Shown here: in pieces, positions 1 through 5,233 of the stretch | How the letters are laid out: every line of letters starts with the position of its first letter | Position numbering within the stretch: the stretch's first letter is position 1 | Assembly: GCA_043806645.1 (NCBI GenBank) | Contig: JAZDGX010000076.1 | Coordinates: forward strand, 1-5,233 | Source: JAZDGX01 sp043806645 | GTDB lineage: Bacteria > Eisenbacteria > RBG-16-71-46 > CAIMUX01 > WJJG01 | Direction of reading: 5' to 3' | DNA length: 5,233 bases | Notes under the pieces: generated by a model | Told to the model about the DNA's origin: nothing | Database searches by the model: none | The model's input: only the letters and a program-made list of their open reading frames with translations | Position numbers and translations under genes: made by a program

Positions 1-11
1 TGGAACCGTGA
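1..11 (+). other. Possible last codons of an upstream gene, overlapping the folP start
   Basis: Read in the frame that ends at 9-11, the first bases give a partial codon, then Glu, Pro and a TGA stop. The TGA shares its final A with the ATG at 11-13, forming a TGATG junction typical of translationally coupled genes. No Shine-Dalgarno sequence for folP can be judged because so little upstream sequence is present. In many bacteria ftsH precedes folP, so an ftsH tail is a reasonable guess, but three codons cannot identify a gene. This is a positional inference only. Confidence 0.3.
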
Positions 12-1036
12 TGACTCCCCCCGCGCCGGACGTTCCCAGCGCTCCTGGCGCTCATGGTGCTCATCGCGCTCATGGCGCTCCTGATTCTCCCGGCGCTCCC
101 GGCATTCCCTGCACTTGCGGCGCTCCCGTCGCGACGAGGCCGCGGCGCCGGCTGCGACTGGGTGACCGCTGCTTCGAGCTGGCCGACCGCACGCTGATCA
201 TGGGGGTCGTCAACTGCACCCCCGATTCCTTCTTTGCCGAAAGCCGCCGCCCCGAGCCGGACCAGGCCGTCCGCCGCTACCATGAGGTCGTCGAGCAAGG
301 CGCGGACTGGGTGGACGTGGGTGGGGAGAGCACCCGCCCCGGGGCCGAGCCGGTCGCCGCCGACGAGGAGTGGCGTCGCATCGAACCGGTGATCGAAGCC
401 GCCCGGCGGGCGGGGCATCCGAGGCCCCTCTCCGTCGACACGACCAAGCTCGCGGTGGCCGCGCGGGCCCTGGAGGCGGGGGCGGTCATCGTCAACGATG
501 TCAGCGCCCTGCGCAGCGAGCCCCGCCTGGCGCAGCTGGTGTCACGCTACCGCGCCGGCCTCGTCTTGATGCACATGCGCGGCACCCCACGCACGATGCA
601 GGAGGATCCGACCTACGCGGACGTGGTCGGCGAGGTGCGCGCAGCGCTCGCGGCCGCCGTCACGGGGGCCTTGGACGCGGGGGTGGCCGAGGAGCAGATC
701 CTGATCGACCCGGGCATCGGCTTCGGCAAGACCCTCGCCCACAATCTGGAAATCCTGCGCCGCCTGAACGAGTTCTCCTTGCTGGGCCGCCCGCTCCTGA
801 TAGGATGCTCGCGCAAGGGGTTCATCGGCGCGATTCTAGATTCTCCACCCGCCGAGCGACTCGAGGGCACGCTGGCCGCCCACGTGCTCGCCGCCTGCCG
901 CGGCGCGCATGTCGTGCGGGTGCATGACGTGCGCGCACACGTGCGCGCGCTGCGCGTGCTCGACGCGGTCCTCGGCCGGACCGAACCGGAGGCCGGATGC
1001 CGTGGCCCATCCACATTGAATGGTTGCGCGACCTGA
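11..1036 (+). CDS. folP: Dihydropteroate synthase (DHPS) with a repeat-encoded N-terminal extension
   Basis: This cytoplasmic enzyme condenses 6-hydroxymethyl-7,8-dihydropterin pyrophosphate with p-aminobenzoate to give dihydropteroate in folate synthesis; it is the sulfonamide target. The 341-residue product shows DHPS motifs in the usual order: IMGVVNCTPDSFF (about 63-75), DVGGESTRPGAEP (102-114), SVDTTK (141-146), VNDVSAL (161-167), LMHMRGTPRTMQ (186-197), IDPGIGFGK (232-240), GCSRKGFIG (265-273) and VRVHDV (302-307). Expected pterin, PABA and phosphate ligands are therefore present. Loop 1 reads NCTPDSFFAES rather than the usual NVTPDSFSDGG. The TIM barrel starts near residue 45. Residues 1-44 are an Ala/Pro/His/Gly-rich extension absent from typical DHPS of about 270-290 residues. 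I chose ATG 11; a GTG at 8 is adjacent and in frame, and no later ATG/GTG would leave the barrel intact. The last residues overlap cdaA and lie beyond the conserved fold. Confidence 0.95.
   Translation: MTPPAPDVPSAPGAHGAHRAHGAPDSPGAPGIPCTCGAPVATRPRRRLRLGDRCFELADRTLIMGVVNCTPDSFFAESRRPEPDQAVRRYHEVVEQGADWVDVGGESTRPGAEPVAADEEWRRIEPVIEAARRAGHPRPLSVDTTKLAVAARALEAGAVIVNDVSALRSEPRLAQLVSRYRAGLVLMHMRGTPRTMQEDPTYADVVGEVRAALAAAVTGALDAGVAEEQILIDPGIGFGKTLAHNLEILRRLNEFSLLGRPLLIGCSRKGFIGAILDSPPAERLEGTLAAHVLAACRGAHVVRVHDVRAHVRALRVLDAVLGRTEPEAGCRGPSTLNGCAT
41..130 (+). repeat. 9-bp tandem repeat inside folP encoding Ala-(Pro/His)-Gly units
   Basis: From 41 the coding strand reads GCTCCTGGC, GCTCATGGT, GCTCATCGC, GCTCATGGC, GCTCCTGAT, TCTCCCGGC, GCTCCCGGC. 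Three more degenerate units (104-112, 113-121, 122-130) keep the register. Each unit is three codons, so copy-number changes stay in frame. The peptide is collagen-like in period (APG, AHG, AHR, AHG, APD, SPG, APG). Alanine is written GCT throughout, whereas the rest of folP uses GCG or GCC, which suggests recent expansion from one unit rather than long-term coding selection. No function is implied by sequence alone. Confidence 0.85.
988..992 (+). promoter_or_regulatory. Ribosome binding site of cdaA inside folP
   Basis: A GGAGG lies 4 nt before the ATG at 997, within the folP reading frame. It supports 997 as the cdaA start despite the 40-nt overlap with folP. The spacer is on the short side. 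Confidence 0.7.
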
Positions 1037-1803
1037 TTGATATCTTCGTCGTCGCCTTCCTGTTTTATCGCCTGCTGATCCTGGTGCGAGGCACGCGGGC
1101 GGCGCAGATGTTCGTCGGTCTGGTGACGATCGTCGTGCTCTCCGTGCTCGCCCAGTGGCTGCGACTTTCCGCGCTCAACTGGCTGCTGACGAGTCTGCGC
1201 ACCGTGTGGGTGATCGCCTTCATCATCATCTTCCAGCCCGAGCTGCGCAAAGCCCTCGGCCAGATCGGCCAGAGCCGGCTCTTCAACCGTTTCGTCAGCG
1301 TCGAGGAGTTCAACTACCTGGCCGAGGTGCAGAACGCCGTGGAACGGGCGAGCCGCAAGGGACTGGGCGCGCTGATCGTGCTCGAGCGCAATGTCGGCTT
1401 GAAGAACTACATCGAAACCGGGACGCGCGTCGAGGCGGCGGTGAGCGCCGAACTCCTGGAGACGATCTTCACCCCGCCCTCCCCGCTGCATGACGGCGCG
1501 GTCATCCTGCGGAGCAACCAGATCGTCGCGGCCGGTTGCATCCTCCCGCTGACGGACAATCCCGATCTGGAAAAAACGCTGGGCACGCGGCACCGCGCCG
1601 GCGTGGGATTGAGCGAGGAGACCGATGCGATCGTGATCATCGTTTCGGAGGAGACCCGGCTGATCTCCATGGCCGAGGGCGGACAACTCACGCGCGGACT
1701 GGCGATCGGTGAGCTCAAGAGCCGCCTGAGCTCGCTCCTGAAAGCCAAGCCGGCCAAGAGCGAGGCCCGCGAAGGCCGCCACGCCGAGGCGCACGGAAGC
1801 TGA
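997..1803 (+). CDS. cdaA: Membrane-anchored diadenylate cyclase CdaA (DAC/DisA_N domain)
   Basis: It makes cyclic di-AMP from two ATP molecules; in other bacteria this messenger controls potassium and osmolyte transport and cell-wall balance. The 268-residue length matches CdaA (about 270). Three hydrophobic segments near residues 13-31, 37-54 and 59-79 form the N-terminal membrane anchor. FQPELRKALGQIG (79-91) leads into the catalytic DAC domain. There, GALIVLER (124-131) and YIETG (138-142) precede the two signature motifs: DGA at 166-168 in SPLHDGAVI, and RHR at 198-200 in GTRHRAG. Both are intact, so the protein should be active. The GLSEETDAIVIIVSEE segment (204-219) also fits the family. 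A charged Lys/Glu/Arg/Ala tail (about 249-268) is unconserved. The gene overlaps folP by 40 nt, so co-expression is likely. A CdaR (YbbR-like) or glmM gene, which follow cdaA in many bacteria, is not next; a convergent gene is. Confidence 0.95.
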   Translation: MPWPIHIEWLRDLIDIFVVAFLFYRLLILVRGTRAAQMFVGLVTIVVLSVLAQWLRLSALNWLLTSLRTVWVIAFIIIFQPELRKALGQIGQSRLFNRFVSVEEFNYLAEVQNAVERASRKGLGALIVLERNVGLKNYIETGTRVEAAVSAELLETIFTPPSPLHDGAVILRSNQIVAAGCILPLTDNPDLEKTLGTRHRAGVGLSEETDAIVIIVSEETRLISMAEGGQLTRGLAIGELKSRLSSLLKAKPAKSEAREGRHAEAHGS

Positions 1804-1825
1804 TTGCACAGCCGCGGGAGTTCTC

Positions 1826-1850
1826 GACGCGGCGTGGCCCGGCCGCCGTC
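1826..1850. terminator. Weak candidate hairpin between convergent genes
   Basis: Bases 1826-1833 (GACGCGGC) can pair with 1842-1850 (GCCGCCGTC) as an 8-bp stem with one bulged C and an 8-nt loop. It sits between cdaA and the convergent minus-strand gene and overlaps that gene's stop codon. Neither strand has a T-run after the stem, so it does not look like a classical intrinsic terminator. In DNA this GC-rich such a stem could arise by chance. Confidence 0.25.
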
Positions 1851-2856
1851 AGAAGTTCTCGATCCGCGTGGCGAGCAGTCCCTTGAAGTTCTCTACCCGC
1901 GCCAGGTAGGTCTGCAGAGGCAGCTTCTCGACTTTGCCGCCGACATAAAGACCGTCCAGGCCCCGCGCCGCCGCATGGATCAACTGCGGCTCCCCCCGTT
2001 CGATCTTGATCACCCCGATGTGCCCGACCATCGCCCCCGCATCGCGCAGCGCGCGGCCGGCCGCGGTCGACTCATCGCTGATGAAATAGACGATGTCGCC
2101 GTCCATCAGACGGGCGGGATCGAGATTCTGCTTGGGTAGATACGATATGGACTGCGGCGCGTAGCGCGTCGAACCGGCCTGATCCGCTACCACGTCGCCG
2201 AGTTGGGAGGTGATTTCCTGGCCCCAGATCCCGGAGCGCACCATGTCGATGCTGTAGTCCAGGTGGACCGGGCTGTCGTAGTCGACACGCCCCTGCGCAT
2301 CCACGACATCCTCCAGAATCGCGCCGTAGAAGCGCGTCCCGAAAGCGAACTGCACCGCCTCCAGGGCACTGCTCGATCGCCCCAGTTCGGTGACCCGGTA
2401 GAAGAAGAGCACGCAATCGGTACGGAAGTCGTCGACGAGCCGCCCCTCGCGAACGTACCCGCCGTCGGCGAGACCGAACAGATAGACGGCATCGCCGCGC
2501 TGCCAGAAGTAATCGGCCCAGGCGGCAATCTTCTCCCCCAGGGGCAGCTCCGCATACTGGGCCATGAGCGAATCGATCGTGCCGCTCTTCAGGGTGTGGG
2601 CGTGGTCCAGATTGAACTGGATCATCTTCTCGTAGAGTGCCATCAGTCTGGCCTGCGCCGCCTCTTCGCTCTCGGCCATGGCAGGCTCCACGCCTCCCGC
2701 GGTCGCGGGGACCTCCCCGCCTCCGGTCCCCGCGGACAGTACAGAGGCGGTGAACAAGCCTTGCGGCAGGACGGCGGACGCGTCCCGCGCCACGCACGGT
2801 GCCGCCGCGAGCGCCAGCAGCGCCAACAAACCCATGGTGCGCAAGGCCGTGCTCAT
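1849..2856 (-). CDS. Exported DUF1460-like (NlpC/P60-related amidase-like) protein
   Basis: This is probably an exported cysteine hydrolase acting on peptidoglycan; the substrate is unknown. From ATG 2856 the 335-residue product begins with a signal peptide: Arg6, then a Leu/Ala core (about 9-19), with cleavage probably by residue 28. A helical stretch (about 60-120) precedes the domain. Family-like features are TDC (146-148) with Cys148 as candidate nucleophile, LDYSIDMVRSGIWGQEIT (199-216), YLPKQNL (239-245), DGDIVYFIS (252-260), GHIGV (278-282) with His279 as candidate base, and LIHAA (292-296). DUF1460 proteins share this order (DC, RxHY-type segment, GDI, HVG, HA), though here the match is divergent. 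That is recollection of the family, not a search result. An alternative in-frame ATG at 2910 follows a purine-rich tract and adds 18 residues; both starts have a GAGG 10 nt upstream. I preferred 2856 because it gives a normal signal-peptide n-region. The propeller gene lies 136 nt upstream in the same direction. Confidence 0.65.
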   Translation of the reverse strand: MSTALRTMGLLALLALAAAPCVARDASAVLPQGLFTASVLSAGTGGGEVPATAGGVEPAMAESEEAAQARLMALYEKMIQFNLDHAHTLKSGTIDSLMAQYAELPLGEKIAAWADYFWQRGDAVYLFGLADGGYVREGRLVDDFRTDCVLFFYRVTELGRSSSALEAVQFAFGTRFYGAILEDVVDAQGRVDYDSPVHLDYSIDMVRSGIWGQEITSQLGDVVADQAGSTRYAPQSISYLPKQNLDPARLMDGDIVYFISDESTAAGRALRDAGAMVGHIGVIKIERGEPQLIHAAARGLDGLYVGGKVEKLPLQTYLARVENFKGLLATRIENF

Positions 2857-2992
2857 CTGCGCGCCGCCTCGACACCACGTCTGCGATGGATCTGGTAAAC
2901 GGAACTGCATCGAGCCCTTCCCTCTCTCCCCCTGTACCCTCCGGCACCCTGGGCAGATTCCCCTTCCCGTCCTCGGCCACACGGCCCGGTGT
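2857..2992. other. Intergenic spacer between the two minus-strand genes
   Basis: This 136-nt gap shows no convincing promoter or terminator. On the minus strand it carries a purine-rich tract (about 2914-2930), then the alternative ATG at 2910, then a GAGG at 2870-2867 that is 10 nt from the chosen ATG at 2856. Just after the propeller stop codon the minus strand reads GGCCGTGTGGCC, a 4-bp stem too small to call a terminator. With no visible termination signal, read-through from the upstream gene is plausible. Confidence 0.4.
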
Positions 2993-5185
2993 TCAATGCA
3001 GCTTGATCAGCTTCCCGCAATAGCGCTGATCCCCCGCCACCGCCGCTACCATATACACCCCGCTGGGAACGGCCTGCCCGCGCTCGTCCAGCCCATCCCA
3101 CCGCCAGAGCAGGCTGCGTTCTCCAAATGCATCCGTCACTCGCACCGGCACCTGCAGTCTGCGGATCAGCTGGCCATGGACGCTCAGGATCAGCATCTGC
3201 GCTTCCGCAGAAGCACCGGTTCCATCCGCGGCGGGCGCATCTGCAGTCCGAGAGTCCATCGCGGGCACGGTCGAAGCGAACGGGAGGGCCCGGCTCTTGA
3301 TCGCGGCCGCGGCGCCTTCCCCCAGGCCCGCATCCCGGAGGATGCAGCGGAGCATCACGGTCTCAGCGAAAGGATTGGGCGAGGCGTGCACCGGAAGGAC
3401 CAGACCGGAGAGCGTCGTTTCCTGCGGCAGATCCGCCGCGAACAACCCATAGCGATACGTTCCCAACAGGAGACGGCGGGTCAAGAAGTCCACGGCAAGA
3501 CTGGTCACCGAAATCCCGGGAGGCAAGGGCACCTCGCTCCACGAGGCGCCCTGGTCGATGGAGGCGAACACGCCATCGGGCGTGCGGGCGAAGACCCAGT
3601 CGAGCTCGAGCGGCGCGCGCGCGACCTCGATGACCCGCAGCCCCTCCGGCCCCTTCAACAGGTCCTCATCCCCTTCCCGGGCCGTTTCCTGCGACGCGAA
3701 CACCGAATCGGCCCGGGATCCCACCGGCATCCAGCTCTCGGGCGCAGATGCGTCCATCGAGTACGCGCCGAGATCTGTCGCCAGGAGGATCGAGCCCTCC
3801 TCCTCCGTCGCGACGGAAATGGCCTGCACCGACACCCTGCGCAGCCCGCAATCCCAGGGCACCCAACTGCGACCGCCGTCGTCGCTGGCCAGAACGCCGC
3901 GCGAGGTCGCCACGCGCACCTCCGCCCGCTCGGCCGCCACGCCGTTGACGCGCGCCGGAAGATCGGTGAGCAGCCGCTGCCAGGAAGTGCCTCCATCGCC
4001 GCTGCGGAAGAGCTTTCCCGACTGCGTGATGACGAGCAGGGGCCTTTCCGGCGTGTCGGGACAGCAGATCCAGGCCGGCTCGGGCGACTCCCCGCCCTCG
4101 ATCGGCATGGAATGGCCGAGAGGGGTCCAACTCACGCCAAGATCCATGCTCGCGAAGAATCCATCCGCGGTGCCGGCGAAGAGGCCGGCCGCGCCGCGAG
4201 GGCCTATTCCAAGCGCCCGCACCTCCTTCGGCAATCCGCCGGAGACGGGTTGGAAGGTGCGCCCTGCGTCCCAGCTGACGAAGAGCCCTTCCCATTCCGT
4301 CAAGACCAGCAGCGCGCGGCCTTGAGCGCCCAGCCGCCAAGCACTCCGCAGCATCGTCTGCTCGGGCGCCGGTTCAGTAGGGGATCGGGACGGCGCGACA
4401 CTGGAAGTCAGACCCAGCGCCACGGGACGCGTCTCCCGTCGCGAGACTTCGAAAGCCTGGCCGTCTCTGGTGAAGAGGAGAACCCCGGGTGCATCCGGAG
4501 CATCGGAACGCTGCTCCCTGCCGCCTGCCTGCACGTTCTCCGGCGGCACGAGAACGGCCACGGTCGCCCGAGCCGCCTCGATCGGTACCGCGCCCAACAG
4601 ACGAAATCCGTCCCGCGCCCTCTCCGCGTCGCGCCATCCTCGCCGGAGAGACCCTGCCGGCTGCGTCGCGCCGGCGATCGTGCCCGGCCCCGCTTCGCGA
4701 TCCGGATCGCCGAGCGAGTAGAGGAGCAGCAACCCCTCCGAGGTGAGAATCACCAGATCGCCGTTCCACGGAGAGATTCTCGTCGCGGTCAGGCGGGAAG
4801 AGGCGGCGATGACCGGCACTTCGAGCAGATCCCAAGCCCCGGATTCGCCGTTCCGCTCGTCCCGAAGGAACACTTCCCCGTCGGTCGTGCGGACGGCCCA
4901 ACGGCTCGAGCCCAGAGCATGGACTTCAGCCACCGAGGCACCTTCGGGACCCAAGGGCTCGAAGGCCCAGTGCCACGTTTCTCCGGAGGATATGGACTGC
5001 CCCGCTCCAGCGCCGCAGGGCTGGAGGAGAACTGCGATCAACAGCAGCAATCGGAGGCGACTGTGCGGCCCGCCCCGCAGGAACCCCTTGCCGCCCAAGC
5101 AGCAGAAAACCGCTCCTGGGCCGATTCGACTATGCCGGAACTCCTCTCGCTCGGGGCGGACTCCTCCTGGAATCAGATCCGCCAT
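2993..5185 (-). CDS. Exported Asp-box (BNR/YCF48-like) beta-propeller protein with C-terminal FlgD Ig-like/T9SS-type domain
   Basis: Predicted exported protein of 730 residues, probably for surface or extracellular binding; no enzymatic residues are evident. A long basic n-region (about 1-45) leads to a hydrophobic core near 46-54, with a possible signal peptidase site after AGA (61). Five Asp boxes (S-x-D-x-G-x-[ST]-[WF]) lie at 304-311, 346-353, 395-402, 434-441 and 542-549; a degenerate one at 476-485 fills the wide gap. These mark propeller blades of the BNR/YCF48 type, and residues 68-300 may contain further worn blades. A SPNPF motif (602-606) starts the C-terminal module. After a 40-odd-residue low-complexity insert (about 620-662) it continues with ILSVHGQLIRRL (665-676), WDGLDERGQ (696-704), VPSGVY (706-711) and GKLIKLH at the end, the classic FlgD Ig-like/T9SS sorting-like ending. 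ATG 5185 was chosen for its ribosome binding site; the frame stays open upstream to the window edge. Confidence 0.8.
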   Translation of the reverse strand: MADLIPGGVRPEREEFRHSRIGPGAVFCCLGGKGFLRGGPHSRLRLLLLIAVLLQPCGAGAGQSISSGETWHWAFEPLGPEGASVAEVHALGSSRWAVRTTDGEVFLRDERNGESGAWDLLEVPVIAASSRLTATRISPWNGDLVILTSEGLLLLYSLGDPDREAGPGTIAGATQPAGSLRRGWRDAERARDGFRLLGAVPIEAARATVAVLVPPENVQAGGREQRSDAPDAPGVLLFTRDGQAFEVSRRETRPVALGLTSSVAPSRSPTEPAPEQTMLRSAWRLGAQGRALLVLTEWEGLFVSWDAGRTFQPVSGGLPKEVRALGIGPRGAAGLFAGTADGFFASMDLGVSWTPLGHSMPIEGGESPEPAWICCPDTPERPLLVITQSGKLFRSGDGGTSWQRLLTDLPARVNGVAAERAEVRVATSRGVLASDDGGRSWVPWDCGLRRVSVQAISVATEEEGSILLATDLGAYSMDASAPESWMPVGSRADSVFASQETAREGDEDLLKGPEGLRVIEVARAPLELDWVFARTPDGVFASIDQGASWSEVPLPPGISVTSLAVDFLTRRLLLGTYRYGLFAADLPQETTLSGLVLPVHASPNPFAETVMLRCILRDAGLGEGAAAAIKSRALPFASTVPAMDSRTADAPAADGTGASAEAQMLILSVHGQLIRRLQVPVRVTDAFGERSLLWRWDGLDERGQAVPSGVYMVAAVAGDQRYCGKLIKLH
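3539..4276 (-). repeat. Series of Asp-box blades in the propeller protein
   Basis: Asp boxes are encoded at 4276-4253 (SWDAGRTF), 4150-4127 (SMDLGVSW), 4003-3980 (SGDGGTSW), 3886-3863 (SDDGGRSW) and 3562-3539 (SIDQGASW). The first four are 39-49 residues apart, a usual blade length; the last gap is 108 residues and contains a degenerate SMD...W copy. The similarity is at protein level; the DNA copies have diverged. Confidence 0.75.
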
Positions 5186-5194
5186 GGAACCGAA

Positions 5195-5206
5195 CTCCCT
5201 TTCCTC
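5195..5206 (-). promoter_or_regulatory. Ribosome binding site of the propeller gene
   Basis: On the minus strand GAGGAAAGGGAG lies here, with its GGGAG end 9 nt before the ATG at 5185. This purine-rich site decides the start over an in-frame TTG at the window edge (5233), for which no upstream sequence is available. Confidence 0.65.
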
Positions 5207-5207
5207 G

Positions 5208-5232
5208 TGCGGGCAGTCTAGAGTCGCCCGCA
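5208..5232. repeat. Inverted repeat upstream of the propeller gene
   Basis: TGCGGGC (5208-5214) and GCCCGCA (5226-5232) are perfect 7-bp inverted copies around an 11-nt loop that contains the palindrome TCTAGA. It ends about 23 nt from the start codon at 5185 and directly abuts the ribosome binding site. It could be a 5' leader hairpin, an operator, or the terminator stem of a gene outside the window. There is no T-run after it on the minus strand, and the plus-strand continuation is cut off. Confidence 0.45.
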
Positions 5233-5233
5233 A

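Noticed and set aside
927..948. Two direct copies of ACGTGCGCGC 12 bp apart within folP
   Set aside because: They encode the conserved VHDVRAHVRAL region of DHPS and are explained by GC-rich codons for repeated Val-Arg-Ala; there is no sign of a regulatory repeat.
613..1809. A 398-codon open frame on the minus strand, antisense to folP and cdaA
   Set aside because: It is in the reverse-complement register of cdaA, which explains its openness in the same way. Its product is low-complexity and charged, while cdaA shows intact family motifs.
2203..2898. A 231-codon plus-strand frame antisense to the amidase-like gene
   Set aside because: It is in the reverse-complement register of that gene, has no recognisable domain, and the opposite strand encodes a signal peptide and conserved-looking motifs.
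2960..2992. Terminator after the propeller gene
   Set aside because: Only a 4-bp GGCC/GGCC stem with no following T-run is present on the minus strand.
2787..5020. Possible lipoprotein signals: Cys after the hydrophobic core in both exported proteins (AAPC and LQPC)
   Set aside because: A lipobox needs Gly, Ala or Ser just before the Cys; here it is Pro in both. Ordinary signal peptidase I cleavage is more likely.
2678..5221. An 847-codon open frame on the plus strand, antisense to the propeller gene
   Set aside because: Over the propeller gene its codons are exact reverse complements of the real ones, so it stays open simply because that gene lacks TTA, CTA and TCA codons, which are rare in GC-rich genomes. 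The product is rich in Arg, Pro, His and Gly with no recognisable domain, and it runs into the neighbouring gene in another register.
5186..5233. Start of the propeller gene at the TTG on the window edge
   Set aside because: The 16 added residues are charged and lie before the purine-rich ribosome binding site that fits ATG 5185. They would push the signal peptide further from the N-terminus.

Overview
The window is GC-rich, densely coding bacterial DNA. It holds four complete protein genes and, at its left edge, a few bases that may be the tail of a fifth. No tRNA, rRNA, CRISPR array or insertion sequence was seen. Codon usage is strongly G/C-ending. One large exported protein combines an Asp-box (BNR) beta-propeller with a PNPF motif and a C-terminal FlgD/T9SS-like Ig domain. 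That architecture is common in the FCB superphylum and in uncultured high-GC lineages such as Candidatus Eisenbacteria. This lineage guess is inference from domain style, not a phylogenetic result.

Left half (1-1803, plus strand): folP, dihydropteroate synthase of folate synthesis, is followed by cdaA, the membrane-bound diadenylate cyclase that makes c-di-AMP. The two genes overlap by 40 nt, and the cdaA ribosome binding site lies inside folP. folP has an unusual N-terminal extension built from 9-bp tandem repeats. Its start overlaps a TGA in a TGATG arrangement, suggesting coupling to an upstream gene outside the window.

Right half (1849-5185, minus strand): two genes converge on cdaA and both encode proteins with N-terminal export signals. 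The first transcribed (2993-5185) is the propeller/FlgD-Ig protein. The second (1849-2856) resembles the DUF1460 NlpC/P60-like amidase family, with candidate catalytic Cys and His. They are 136 nt apart in the same direction and may be co-transcribed.

The gaps are short. The convergent gap (1804-1848) holds a GC-rich imperfect hairpin without a T-tract. The gap 2857-2992 holds a purine-rich tract on the minus strand and no convincing promoter or terminator. An inverted repeat lies just upstream of the propeller gene. I see no clear new biological system. The most unusual items are the repeat-encoded folP extension, the insertion inside the C-terminal sorting-like domain, and the divergent amidase-like protein.
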